Origin: Prochlorothrix hollandica PCC 9006 = CALU 1027
GTDB taxonomy: Bacteria > Cyanobacteriota > Cyanobacteriia > Prochlorotrichales > Prochlorotrichaceae
Assembly: GCF_000332315.1 (NCBI RefSeq)
Contig: NZ_KB235937.1
Location: 445,328-480,911 of the forward strand
DNA length: 35,584 nucleotides
Direction: 5' to 3'
Shown: one piece after another, positions 15,078 to 23,562 of the stretch
Layout: the number at the start of each line of letters is the position of its first letter
How positions within the stretch are numbered: the first letter of the stretch is position 1
Notes under the pieces: model-generated
What the model saw: only the letters and a program-made list of their open reading frames with translations
Told to the model about the DNA's origin: nothing
The model's database searches: none
Made by a program: the position numbers and the translations under genes

Positions 15078-16182
15078 TTAACCATCCTCGTGCAATGAGT
15101 TCTGAAATTGGCAGTCCAGAATCTTTTGCTTCTTCATTGCTGATGCGTTTGACTCGAACGGGTGCATTACTCTGGCGTTCAAACCAGTATCCGATTGGAG
15201 ATGCAAGAAGATAGTTAATTAATTCTGGGTGGTGGGAAATGAGCAAAGCTTGAAGCTGTTGACGACTGCATAGATCATATAACTCGACAAGCCAAGGCTG
15301 AATTTCTGGTAAGGCCAAAAAATTCTCCGGTTCATCGATCAAAATTGTGTAGTCTTCAGATTTTATACTATGCAGGAGTGTATAGAGTGCAATCAGAACT
15401 TTTTGTCCATCTGAGAGTTCTTTGAACCGATATTCAACCGAACTAGAGTAGCTAGAATCTGAAGTAAAATGCAGTTTCAAAACTAGAATTTGTTCACTCA
15501 CTCGGTTGAATTTAAAATGACTAAATCCTTCCAAGACCCCTTTCAAAATAGAATTTAATTCAGTAACTTTCCCCTGATCTTCAGAAAGGTGTCGATACCA
15601 AGATACATAATTCTCCATGTGAGGACTTAAGCGAACAGACTCCTGTTGACTTTCATCGCCCATTAAGCAAGGGATAATTTGGACGATAATTAATCGTTCA
15701 ATTCGCTCCTTGAACCACGTAAGCTTAGTATTATCATTTCTTGGGGTTAGTATAGAAAGCATAGATTGGGACCAGTCAAAAGAGTAAGCTGGACCTTCAG
15801 AGTGATTATCTTGATATAGTTGAACTTCACCAAGTTCAAACTTTAGCAAAGGTTGTTGATCGAACCACAGCCGCTCATACTCCACGCGACTTTTGCCTTG
15901 ATGATGACTAACTCCCAGTTCATACTTATAAAGTCCACCATTACCACTTATCTCTAGCTCAAAGCTTTGTGTACCAGAGTTTTGCCAACGTGTGTAGTCT
16001 GAATCTTCAAAGATTTTATTAACTTTTTGATCGCCGCTAATAAAAGATTGGATTTTTCGTAGAACCTCAAATATGGTAGATTTACCGACCCCGTTAGATC
16101 CAAGAAGCAAGTGAATTGAATCAAAGGTAATTTCAAAGTTTACTAAGCACCTAAAATTATTAATATAGAGCCTTTTTAACAT
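15064..16182 (-). CDS. AAA/ABC-type ATPase (AAA_21-like) of a putative two-gene defence module
   Basis: The start MLKRLYINNFRCLVNFEI is typical of SMC/OLD-like ATPases. Walker A is GSNGVGKST (28-36), the ABC signature is LSDGQK (256-261), Walker B is ILIDEPEN (280-287) and the H-loop is LISHHPE. Length 372 matches AAA_21 proteins. The downstream TOPRIM-like gene overlaps it, so they probably form one complex in which ATP sensing controls a nuclease. The ATG at 16182 shares its first base with the end of MITE copy B, which provides AGGA seven nt upstream; the original leader is gone. Composition is AT-rich relative to flanking genes. Confidence 0.85.
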   Translation of the reverse strand: MLKRLYINNFRCLVNFEITFDSIHLLLGSNGVGKSTIFEVLRKIQSFISGDQKVNKIFEDSDYTRWQNSGTQSFELEISGNGGLYKYELGVSHHQGKSRVEYERLWFDQQPLLKFELGEVQLYQDNHSEGPAYSFDWSQSMLSILTPRNDNTKLTWFKERIERLIIVQIIPCLMGDESQQESVRLSPHMENYVSWYRHLSEDQGKVTELNSILKGVLEGFSHFKFNRVSEQILVLKLHFTSDSSYSSSVEYRFKELSDGQKVLIALYTLLHSIKSEDYTILIDEPENFLALPEIQPWLVELYDLCSRQQLQALLISHHPELINYLLASPIGYWFERQSNAPVRVKRISNEEAKDSGLPISELIARGWLSGPE

Positions 16183-16284
16183 ACAGCAGTCCTAAATGGG
16201 TCGTGTGGTGTGCCCCCTCCGGGGGCACACCACACCAAGGGTTTCAGCCATCGAGATCCTTACAACTGATTTAGGGTTGCTGTA
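16182..16284 (-). mobile_element. 103-bp hairpin MITE, copy B, abutting a start codon
   Basis: It has the same length, orientation and ends as copy A (TACAGCAGTCC to GGTTGCTGTA). The 15-bp stem (16203-16235) is identical, but the three-base loop is TCC where copy A has GGA, its reverse complement. Removing it with one TA restores ATACTATGTT on the minus strand: the target was again the TA overlapping a start ATG. The remaining 87 bp to the next gene hold no feature I can support. Confidence 0.8.
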
Positions 16285-16371
16285 GTATAGCTATTTTGTA
16301 GTGATCTAAGGCTTATAATCTATGGGCGGATAACGGGCATTTTGCCCGAGTTCCCGGTTTCAGATTTGATC

Positions 16372-16848
16372 CTAGCGCTGAATCTGGTGGGGAAAATCCG
16401 GTACTAAACCCGATCGGGTTAATGCCCCCGATCGATCGTAGAAGGTCACCCTAGCCTGGTCATCACACACCCACACCTCCAGGGCCCCCGCCGCCAAATA
16501 AAGCTGCCGCTTCCCTAACATTTCTTCCTCCGTATTTCCGGCGGACGTTACCTCAATGCAAATTTCCGGGGCGATCGAAGCCGCCACTTCTGCTTCAATT
16601 TGGGCAAATCGATCGCTCGAACACCACACCACATCCGCCACCTTGACCCCATCCGTTGTTGCGATCGCACATTCCGGCATCACTTCTCCCGTCTTGAGAA
16701 ACGTCTCCAATACCCGCTGGATTCGCCCCTGGAAAAATGAATGCTTAACCTTGACCGGACTCATCACAACTTGTCCCCATCGATTGAGTTCCACCTTAAA
16801 TGGAAGATTCTGTAACTGGGGATGCTCACAAACTTCTTGCCAATTCAT
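16372..16848 (-). CDS. Short Uma2 family endonuclease-like protein
   Basis: At 158 residues this is a short Uma2 variant that begins MNWQEVCEHPQLQNLPFKVEL. Motifs: VKVADVVWCS (D72, with Ala instead of the usual Pro), APEICIEVTSAGNT (E99), MLGKRQLY (K113) and GALEVWVCDD. The fold looks complete despite its length. The start is ATG at 16848. It stands alone between MITE copy B and the nucleotidyltransferase. The 157-bp gap upstream (16849-17005) shows no feature. Confidence 0.88.
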   Translation of the reverse strand: MNWQEVCEHPQLQNLPFKVELNRWGQVVMSPVKVKHSFFQGRIQRVLETFLKTGEVMPECAIATTDGVKVADVVWCSSDRFAQIEAEVAASIAPEICIEVTSAGNTEEEMLGKRQLYLAAGALEVWVCDDQARVTFYDRSGALTRSGLVPDFPHQIQR

Positions 16849-17005
16849 GGGGTCATCTCTGGGAGCTAGGGAAAAGGGTCAGATTCATAGGGTTTTGTGC
16901 AGGATGGGGGTAATGAGTTTTTCAGAAAGGTCATAGGGGTTGGGTTGGGTTTTTCGGCTGGGTTCTATTGCACTTGGGCAGCTTTCCCAATAGGTCGATC
17001 GATTT

Positions 17006-17632
17006 TCAGGACTCTAACATCTCTAGTTTACCTAGCATAATCAGACTATCTAGATCTTCCTGAGCCGTGGGCAAATACCTTGAAATCACGGCTTTCACTG
17101 CCCCTAAATCCGGTTCGGTTGCTAAACCCAGCATCCGACTAATATCCGCAAGATCCTGGGTACGCCCTGCGGATAGTTTCATCAAAACTAAATAGGGTAA
17201 AGCAATGATCGGTAAGCGGTCAGGGCTATAGTTAGGCTGGGCTAGGGCTATCTCTACCCAGTCATCATCTGCTTCTAAAACTTTTAAAAGGGTCTCATCG
17301 GCAAGTTGCCACCGGCTACCGGCAATACTAAGATCACTGATTTTTTTACCATTTGCCTTCTCTAAATCTTGATAGATTAGCGCCCTGTCACTGGTTTTAA
17401 CTAAAATATCAAGATCTAAAGTCATGCGCTCTGGCATATACAGCCGAGTCGCTACGCCACCAATGACGACAAAGGGTGCAGAGTGCAAAATTAACTGCAA
17501 AGAACTCACAGGAAAGCTCCAAGTTCGTTGTTGAAGAAAGGCCAAAGCAGTACCGCTGCCCGGTTTAGCCCGTTTTGTTGCCAGACTTAAAAGTAGCTTG
17601 CGTTTCTGGGCCGATCGGTCTTGAATGAGCAT
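17006..17632 (-). CDS. Nucleotidyltransferase-fold protein (AbiEii/MNT-like)
   Basis: VVIGGVATRLY followed by MTLDLDILVK gives the Gly-Gly (58-59) and D73-x-D75 signature of the DNA polymerase beta-like nucleotidyltransferase fold. ALPYLVLMKLSAGRTQDLADISRML matches the KL..R..D..D segment common in AbiEii-like and minimal nucleotidyltransferases. Such proteins often act in toxin-antitoxin or abortive-infection pairs by modifying tRNA or a partner protein. No partner gene is adjacent; the HEPN remnant is 5 kb away and broken, so the gene may be an orphan. The start is ATG at 17632. Substrate unknown. Confidence 0.8.
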   Translation of the reverse strand: MLIQDRSAQKRKLLLSLATKRAKPGSGTALAFLQQRTWSFPVSSLQLILHSAPFVVIGGVATRLYMPERMTLDLDILVKTSDRALIYQDLEKANGKKISDLSIAGSRWQLADETLLKVLEADDDWVEIALAQPNYSPDRLPIIALPYLVLMKLSAGRTQDLADISRMLGLATEPDLGAVKAVISRYLPTAQEDLDSLIMLGKLEMLES

Positions 17633-17688
17633 AAACTCAAGGTTTTCAAAAAGTTGGGGGCTAAGGTTTTAGGGCTAAGGTTTTAGGG

Positions 17689-20600
17689 CTAGGCTGCTGG
17701 GGTGAGGGTTGGGAGATCGGGGCAGTGGGTTTGGGCGAGATCGATCGCTTCGGGAACCAGGAGAATGCGGGCGGTGAGGCGAGGGCGGAGATGCTGCCAT
17801 TGCAGGGGACTGAGGGACGGGAGCGGTGTCACTTGAATGCCGTCGGGAATTTCCAATTCTTCGTTGAGCATCAGTTCCAGGGCGGCACTGGCCATCAGGG
17901 CATCGAGATCGAGTTCAGGCGCGGGGGCAATGTCGATTAACAGGGTGATTTGGAGGGTTTCGGGGTCAGTTTCCAGGGAATCGGCGTAGTGGACGGCTTG
18001 GCGCAGGGCGGCGGTGAGGCTGGCTTGGAGTTCTGCTTCGGGCTGGGTCCAGTCGGGGAAGGCGATGAGGGTGTGGTCGCAGAGGTTGAGGGGGGCGAGG
18101 GTGGTGGCGATGAGGGTGTCGGCGACGGTGGTGGCCATGGTGGCCCAGGAGAATTGGCGTACCTGCTCCAGTCCGGCGGGGATGAGGCTGTTGCGCACCG
18201 TGGGCTTTTGCACTTCGCAGAGGGCTTCCGCCATGCCGTCGATGTCCTGGTCAAAGATGTAGAGGGCCGCTTCTCCGGCGACTTCGGGGATCGAGGCGTT
18301 GGGGCAAGTAATCACGGGGCACCCGCAGGCCATGGCTTCGGCGATGGGCATCCCAAAGCCTTCGTAGCTGGAGGGGTAGACGAGGGCGATCGCGCCGCCA
18401 TAGGCCAACCGCAACTCTTCATCGCTGAGGTTAAGAGTGTGAATCGTCATGCCCTGGGCGAGGTCGCGGAATTGGGGATCGACCTGGAGATAAACCCCGG
18501 TGGCGATGATGTCAAAGCCGTGGCGGGTGGGGAGTTGGGCGATCGCCTGGTAGAACAACATCAGGTTTTTGTAACCTCCGGCCCCGGAGCCAATGGTCAG
18601 AAAGTAGGGTTTGGTGATGCCGTATTTGTGTTTGAATTGGGCGATTTCTGCGGCGGTGGGGGGGGTGAAAGTGGGGCTGACTCCGCAGGGGGCGACGGTG
18701 ATTTGGGCTGGGGCAATGTCGGGGAAAAACTGTTGCAGGTCTTGGGCGGTGTTCTCGGAGATGGTGATGTAGTGGCTGGCGTGGTTGATGGCGTGGTGTT
18801 TGGCGACCCACATGGGATCGTTGAGGTCAACGGGTGCCCCTAGGCTCTGCATGACTTCGGGGATCATGTCGTAGCCCATGAAGACGGTGGGGGTGGTGAG
18901 GGGGGTGGTGTAGTAGGTGGAAATCAGTAGGTCGGCGTTTTCTTCGTCGCAGATTTGCTGGAGCAGTTGGCGATCGCCTTCTAGGTTCTGATAACTAAAG
19001 GGGGGAATGGTACGGTAGCGCAGTCCGGGGATTTGGGGGGCAGTTTGGCCGCGATCGAGGATGACGATATGCTGACCCAATTCGGTGTTGGCCCATTCGG
19101 TGAGGAGCGATCGCCACACCCGCGCAATCCCCGTCTGATACAGTTGGAAAAAGACCCCATCAACTAAAATTGAAAGCTGATGGTGGTGATGGTAATTTTG
19201 TTGAGACTGATTATTTCTCCCTATTTCTATGAGATCAAGGGTCTGTTTAAGTAGGTTTGTATGGTAATAAGCCTCGATGGTTTTGTAGGCTGATTGTCCA
19301 AGCTTGGCACAGAGATCAGGGTCACACTCAAGGCGAATAATAGCATCTGCAAACTCTTGGGCATCCTGAGCAATCAGTGAGTTATGCTCAGTTTGAAGGG
19401 GCAAAGACTGGGCAATGTTGGATAGGGCTACTACGGGAACTCCCGCAGCCATGGCTTCAAGAATTTTGAGTTGTTGACCCGTAGCTCCTATTAGGGGACA
19501 GATGGCATATTTTGCAGTTTTGTAGATTGCATCAATATCTTCTATAAAGCCACTCTTCAAGATGCCAGGTAGGTCAGCTAGATGTTGACAGGCATCGCCT
19601 AGAACGCGAAGTTGAAAGTGAGGTATTTTTTCAAGGACGAGGGGAAGAACTTTTTGAGTGAAGTAAAGATAGCCTTGGTAGTTAAATTCGTTAGGGCCAA
19701 TTGCTAAAACAGGTAAATCTTTATATACCTTTTGAAGTATTGCTTCAGTTTCAGCTTCATTTAGATCAAAGGTAAAGGGTAAGGAAATGATAGATGTATT
19801 CTTTGACTTGCTTTGAATAAGCTGAGCTTCTATAGGGTTAATAGCAATGGTAAAGGTATAACGATCGTAGAGTTCAATCTCTCGATTGTCATGGCTCAGA
19901 TCAAGCTCTGTAAAGAAGTTTTCCTTCAGTAATTCTGGATGGGTGGTGTTGGGGTGGAAAGGATAAGGGCATTGGTGTAGATATTGCAAGACCTGGGCTT
20001 TCATTTGGGTGTGAAGGCTGAATAGGTCAATTGTATCAATAATTGTTGTGCAATTAGACAATTCTGTGGGAATTAAGTCGGCCCAGATCGCATAGCTCAC
20101 GATCAAAATGTCTGGTTTTTGGGTGTTACATAGATCGGCAAATGCTTGTTTTAAGCATTTGCTAGTTTGTAACCATGGTAATTGACTCTCTTGGGCTGAT
20201 TGGCTGTCTTCTGTAGACCAAGGATAGGTGAAAACGTTAATGCTGTAGGTATCAATCAGAGATTGATTGAAGTCTGGATCACTAGCAGAAAATAGGGTAA
20301 TGGAATATCCTTTATGTTGAAGTCCCTGAATAAGGGATAAGCAACGCTTCTCTGAGGCTGTTCTAGGGGTTGATTGTATTTGAAATGGATAAGCAACGAT
20401 CGCTGTCTTACCGGATTGATCTAAGACTTCTTGAGTGTGATTGGGTACTAGAGAATCTGCGCTAGCTTCTACGATAGTAAATTTAATAAAAACATCAGTT
20501 TGTCTTGCATTGATACAACTTTGTCCTAAAAATGGATGCTCGTTGAGAATAAATTCGAGAATGATAGGATTTTGAAACCCAAGGGTTTTGATAAATATGT

Positions 20601-22263
20601 CTTTAATTTGTTGTTTGGTACTTATGTCGAGTGATTTTCTTTCAATCGTCTTAAGAAGATTTTGATATAGTTCTGTGTAGGGTTTTCTATAGTTATGGTT
20701 GAAGTCTTTGATTTCAGATGAAGATCCCTGGTTAGAATGTAACCGATAGTAAAAGAGTCTCTCATTTACTCGATAAAATCCACCCTTGAAGATAAGGTCT
20801 AAGGATATTAAAACATCAGCCCCAAACTCTCCTTGATGCATGTTAGAGTTTATGAGGGAGAGTACGATGTTTTTGGGCATGAGTCCATAGAAGCTATACC
20901 ACCCGTCTCTAGAAATCAATTCATAGACTGCATCGGTAATGTCTAGACCGTGGGTGTGAAGATTGCGTTTGCTAGTAGATTGAGTCCAGTTAGATAATGT
21001 TTGGCTATGCTCATTGATAAAAATTACATCGGTACAAGCAATGGCTGCTGTTGGATTTTCCTGTAGAGCTTGAACACATTTAGTAACATAACTAGGTGCC
21101 CACATATCATCATGGGCTGCCCACATAAAGTATTGACCGCTAGATAACGAAAAGACTTTTCTAAAGTTATCTGAGGCACCAATATTTTCACTATTACGTT
21201 CATACTTAAGTCTAGAGTCACGACATGTGAAATTACGACAAATATCTTCTGTAGAATCAGATGAAGCATTGTCACAAATAATAATTTCGAGATTAGGATA
21301 ATTTTGGGCTAATAATGACTCTAGGGCATCACTTAAATAGTCTTGACCATTGTATACTGGTAGCCCAATGCTGACAAGAGGGTACGTCTGAAAATAGGGT
21401 ATATCCTGTGGTGCATATGCTAACTGAAATGCAAGTCGATCTAGTTCTCGGTTGGCTTGAATGCTATGAGGATGCTTGAGAGGGAATTGTAGTTCCTCAG
21501 CAGATAGATCGATGATGCGACGTAACCATGGTGATGGATCAGTATATCTAGGGCCGACAAATCCAATATTTTGGATCAAGTTCTTGTGGGGAATAACAGA
21601 CAGACCTAATCGAGACCAGACCGTGTATAACCACTGATAATCCCATGTGGTATTACCTCCGTATACTGCATCAAACTTCCACTTCCAGAAGGCTGCTTGT
21701 TCTGGGTCTTCTAAAACTTGTAATAACCAGTTTGTTTCTCTCTGCTGTGGCCATTGGACTAAATGCTCATCATAATATTGCCATGCTCTTGCCCAAGTTG
21801 CCCAGCCCCAAATACCAACAGAACGCGCAAACGTGTAGCTATGATCGTATTTTTGATACGGTGCTACTCCATTACTGCCTGATATCATCATAATATCAGT
21901 GTTTTCTTGATAACGCTCTAGCATTTCACTTGCAAAGACAAAAAAGCTTTGTGAGGGTAAGCAATCATCTTCTAAGAGAATAGCTTTTTCTACTTGAGAA
22001 AAAACCCAAGAGATACCAGAGATTATACGTCGGCGACATCCAAGATTAACTTCTGAATAGTCGCGATACACATTACAAGGCCAGTCAATTTGACTAAGGA
22101 GTCTACGTACCTCCTCACATTCTGAAGGATTGGATAACATGGGGCCATCATTAATTAAAAATAATGTTTCAGGCTTCCAAGCTCGAATAGCTGATAAAAC
22201 TTGTTTAGTTTGCTCTGGTCGATTAAATGTGAAAAAAGCAATTGGTGTTGATTTTTCTAACAT
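17689..22263 (-). CDS. Giant multidomain glycosyltransferase (sugar-nucleotide transferase, GT2 and two GT4 domains)
   Basis: The 1524 residues read as five parts. Part 1 (about 1-285) is a GT-A-like domain (IAFFTFNRPEQTKQVL, AILLEDDCLPSQSF, GIWGWATWARAW). Part 2 (about 290-560) is GT2 (VSIGLPVYNGQDYLSDALES, IIICDNASSDSTEDIC, YFMWAAHDDMW). Part 3 (about 615-1010) is GT4-like (LKILEAMAAGVPVVAL). Part 4 (about 1025-1395) is a second GT4 (TGIARVWRSLL, YEGFGMPIAEAMACGCPVI). Part 5 is a tail of about 130 residues without a known fold. It probably adds several sugars in series to a surface glycan at the inner membrane face. Parts 1-3 are AT-rich and parts 4-5 GC-rich, with a sharp change near 19200 (residue about 1020). 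No Shine-Dalgarno is visible before the ATG. Confidence 0.88.
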   Translation of the reverse strand: MLEKSTPIAFFTFNRPEQTKQVLSAIRAWKPETLFLINDGPMLSNPSECEEVRRLLSQIDWPCNVYRDYSEVNLGCRRRIISGISWVFSQVEKAILLEDDCLPSQSFFVFASEMLERYQENTDIMMISGSNGVAPYQKYDHSYTFARSVGIWGWATWARAWQYYDEHLVQWPQQRETNWLLQVLEDPEQAAFWKWKFDAVYGGNTTWDYQWLYTVWSRLGLSVIPHKNLIQNIGFVGPRYTDPSPWLRRIIDLSAEELQFPLKHPHSIQANRELDRLAFQLAYAPQDIPYFQTYPLVSIGLPVYNGQDYLSDALESLLAQNYPNLEIIICDNASSDSTEDICRNFTCRDSRLKYERNSENIGASDNFRKVFSLSSGQYFMWAAHDDMWAPSYVTKCVQALQENPTAAIACTDVIFINEHSQTLSNWTQSTSKRNLHTHGLDITDAVYELISRDGWYSFYGLMPKNIVLSLINSNMHQGEFGADVLISLDLIFKGGFYRVNERLFYYRLHSNQGSSSEIKDFNHNYRKPYTELYQNLLKTIERKSLDISTKQQIKDIFIKTLGFQNPIILEFILNEHPFLGQSCINARQTDVFIKFTIVEASADSLVPNHTQEVLDQSGKTAIVAYPFQIQSTPRTASEKRCLSLIQGLQHKGYSITLFSASDPDFNQSLIDTYSINVFTYPWSTEDSQSAQESQLPWLQTSKCLKQAFADLCNTQKPDILIVSYAIWADLIPTELSNCTTIIDTIDLFSLHTQMKAQVLQYLHQCPYPFHPNTTHPELLKENFFTELDLSHDNREIELYDRYTFTIAINPIEAQLIQSKSKNTSIISLPFTFDLNEAETEAILQKVYKDLPVLAIGPNEFNYQGYLYFTQKVLPLVLEKIPHFQLRVLGDACQHLADLPGILKSGFIEDIDAIYKTAKYAICPLIGATGQQLKILEAMAAGVPVVALSNIAQSLPLQTEHNSLIAQDAQEFADAIIRLECDPDLCAKLGQSAYKTIEAYYHTNLLKQTLDLIEIGRNNQSQQNYHHHHQLSILVDGVFFQLYQTGIARVWRSLLTEWANTELGQHIVILDRGQTAPQIPGLRYRTIPPFSYQNLEGDRQLLQQICDEENADLLISTYYTTPLTTPTVFMGYDMIPEVMQSLGAPVDLNDPMWVAKHHAINHASHYITISENTAQDLQQFFPDIAPAQITVAPCGVSPTFTPPTAAEIAQFKHKYGITKPYFLTIGSGAGGYKNLMLFYQAIAQLPTRHGFDIIATGVYLQVDPQFRDLAQGMTIHTLNLSDEELRLAYGGAIALVYPSSYEGFGMPIAEAMACGCPVITCPNASIPEVAGEAALYIFDQDIDGMAEALCEVQKPTVRNSLIPAGLEQVRQFSWATMATTVADTLIATTLAPLNLCDHTLIAFPDWTQPEAELQASLTAALRQAVHYADSLETDPETLQITLLIDIAPAPELDLDALMASAALELMLNEELEIPDGIQVTPLPSLSPLQWQHLRPRLTARILLVPEAIDLAQTHCPDLPTLTPAA

Positions 22264-22345
22264 TGTTTTATGGCGGCAGGGACTTGGGCTTGGAAGGTTA
22301 GTTTTAGAAGGGGGCGGGTTTGTGTTTATGGATGTTGGGAGGATT

Positions 22346-22498
22346 TTAGGCGATGCGTTTGAGATAGCTGTCGGAGGTGACGGTGATGAGGAGTTTGTGT
22401 TCTATGGTTTTGTCGATTTCAAATTCGGGGTGGGTTTGGAGATATTCCCAGACGGCGGTTTTGGGGTTATTGCCTTTGCTCTAGGGTCGATCGGCAAA
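22346..22498 (-). pseudogene. CmcI-like C-terminal tail, fragment 1
   Basis: The minus strand reads FADRP*SKGNNPKTAVWEY, then LQTHPEFEIDKTIEHKLL, ITVTSDSYLKRIA and a stop at 22346. This matches the tail of cephalosporin-hydroxylase-like (CmcI) proteins; the intact gene at 23771 has TDRPWGKGNNPKTAV at this place. The TAG at 22481-22483 replaces the expected Trp codon. No upstream part of the gene remains. A 10-bp tandem repeat TCGGCAAACA lies at its 5' edge (22491-22510). Confidence 0.8.
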
Positions 22499-22542
22499 CA
22501 TCGGCAAACATCGGGAAACTCTCGATCTCTTTTTTGATTAAT

Positions 22543-23124
22543 TCAACTTAATTCATTAACAAACTCTGTCACAGCATCATACTGATCGTGGTAACTCATG
22601 TATTTTGTCAAAACTTCCAGATTCAAATCTGGTAATAAATGACTTCGACTCACTTGAGTATACTGATCTTCCTTCAGGCTATAAACCGTTAATTCTCCCT
22701 CCTCATAAAACCAAACTTCAGGAATGCCAATGCGACGGTATATTTCCAAGGCATTAATGTTGCCACTGGTAACAATCACCTCAATAACCAGATCAGGAAT
22801 CACTTTTTTACTGTAAAAATTGTAGGATTCATCCGGTTCTTTGCGTCCCGTTATACTTTGGCTTCCTAATGTGGCACTTCCACAACTATAAAACCTGATG
22901 TTTTTTGCTCTTAAATAGGCATCTAATAATAAACTAATTGTCCTCTTATAATATTCATGCTTTGCCCCTAGAATCATAATTTCTAATATACCATCAAAAT
23001 AAATAAGTCGAACTCCCTCAATATCAGCAAAGGTGGTTTCAATTTGTCCGAACTTTTCCCAGGTAATGCCAGGTAATGTTAAGCAATTATCTAAGGATTG
23101 AGGTTTTTCTAATGTGACAACCAT
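22543..23124 (-). CDS. Uma2 family protein with substituted catalytic lysine
   Basis: Scaffold motifs are VRLIYFDGILEIM, EPDESYNFYSKKVIPDLVIEV (D98 and E115) and YRRIGIPEVWFYEEG. In related Uma2 proteins the Lys lies in SGGIDKLEIYR. Here the sequence is SGNINALEIYR, with Ala125 in place of Lys, so nuclease activity is doubtful. It is AT-rich like the surrounding DNA. It sits between two CmcI-tail fragments: fragment 2 ends 10 bp before its ATG and fragment 1 begins 45 bp after its stop codon, so it looks inserted as a unit. Confidence 0.85.
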   Translation of the reverse strand: MVVTLEKPQSLDNCLTLPGITWEKFGQIETTFADIEGVRLIYFDGILEIMILGAKHEYYKRTISLLLDAYLRAKNIRFYSCGSATLGSQSITGRKEPDESYNFYSKKVIPDLVIEVIVTSGNINALEIYRRIGIPEVWFYEEGELTVYSLKEDQYTQVSRSHLLPDLNLEVLTKYMSYHDQYDAVTEFVNELS

Positions 23125-23134
23125 ATCTGTATGC

Positions 23135-23248
23135 TTAAGAATGGATACGTTTCAAATACCCGTCAGGGGCAACGGTGATCAAGAGCTTGTGTTAGATGCT
23201 CTCAATCTCAAACTTGGGGTGGGTTCTGAGGTATTCCCACAGCGCTGT
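23135..23248 (-). pseudogene. CmcI-like C-terminal tail, fragment 2
   Basis: The minus strand reads TALWEYLRTHPKFEIESI, a TAA stop (23192-23194) where paralogues have Gln, then HKLLITVAPDGYLKRIHS and stop. It has the same segment as fragments 1 and 3. Its first 41 bases also encode, in another frame, the C-terminus of the DUF2442 protein. Confidence 0.8.
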
Positions 23249-23510
23249 TATAAGTAAGTTGTTTGCTGGACACCTTGTCTTGCTCTACAGAGAGAGCGTA
23301 GAGTGTTTCTGGGGCAATATCGATGTCACCAGGCCAGACCACGGTGCCATAATCAACAAAGGCTAACGAGAAAAAACTTGGATTTTTCAGTGGCTGAAAA
23401 ACAGGTAAGTCCAAATAGGGTCGCATATCGAATCGACGTTTTTCATTGTTATTGAATAATAAAATAAGATGAAAATTTGATTCAGTAACGACGCTAGATA
23501 CCCTGATCAT
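23208..23510 (-). CDS. DUF2442 family protein with an acquired C-terminal tail
   Basis: Residues 1-78 are a DUF2442 domain: FHLILLFNNNEKRRFDMRPYLD, FFSLAFVDYGTVVWPGDIDIAPETLYALS. These small proteins are often next to DUF4160 genes in toxin-antitoxin-like pairs, and no DUF4160 is present here. The domain should end near YALSVEQ. The last 20 or so residues (QLTYNSAVGIPQNPPQV) are not family sequence: they come from reading CmcI-tail fragment 2 out of frame until a chance stop. The start is ATG at 23510. AT-rich composition matches the local island. Confidence 0.8.
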   Translation of the reverse strand: MIRVSSVVTESNFHLILLFNNNEKRRFDMRPYLDLPVFQPLKNPSFFSLAFVDYGTVVWPGDIDIAPETLYALSVEQDKVSSKQLTYNSAVGIPQNPPQV

Positions 23511-23562
23511 ATACGCCGTAAAACATGCTAAGGGTTGGCATTATCCGAGTCCTATCGAAGAC

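Noticed and set aside
9962-17632. The HEPN remnant and the nucleotidyltransferase as a HepT/MNT toxin-antitoxin pair
   Set aside because: They are about 5 kb apart, several genes lie between them, and the HEPN gene is broken; true pairs are adjacent.
17950-18843. Long glycine/valine-rich plus-strand ORF
   Set aside because: It lies wholly inside the GC-rich part of the giant glycosyltransferase gene and has biased low-complexity composition; it is a shadow ORF.
22130-22537. Plus-strand ORF of 135 aa across the gap before the Uma2 gene
   Set aside because: The opposite strand reads as a CmcI-like tail, which explains the sequence; the plus frame has no recognisable features.
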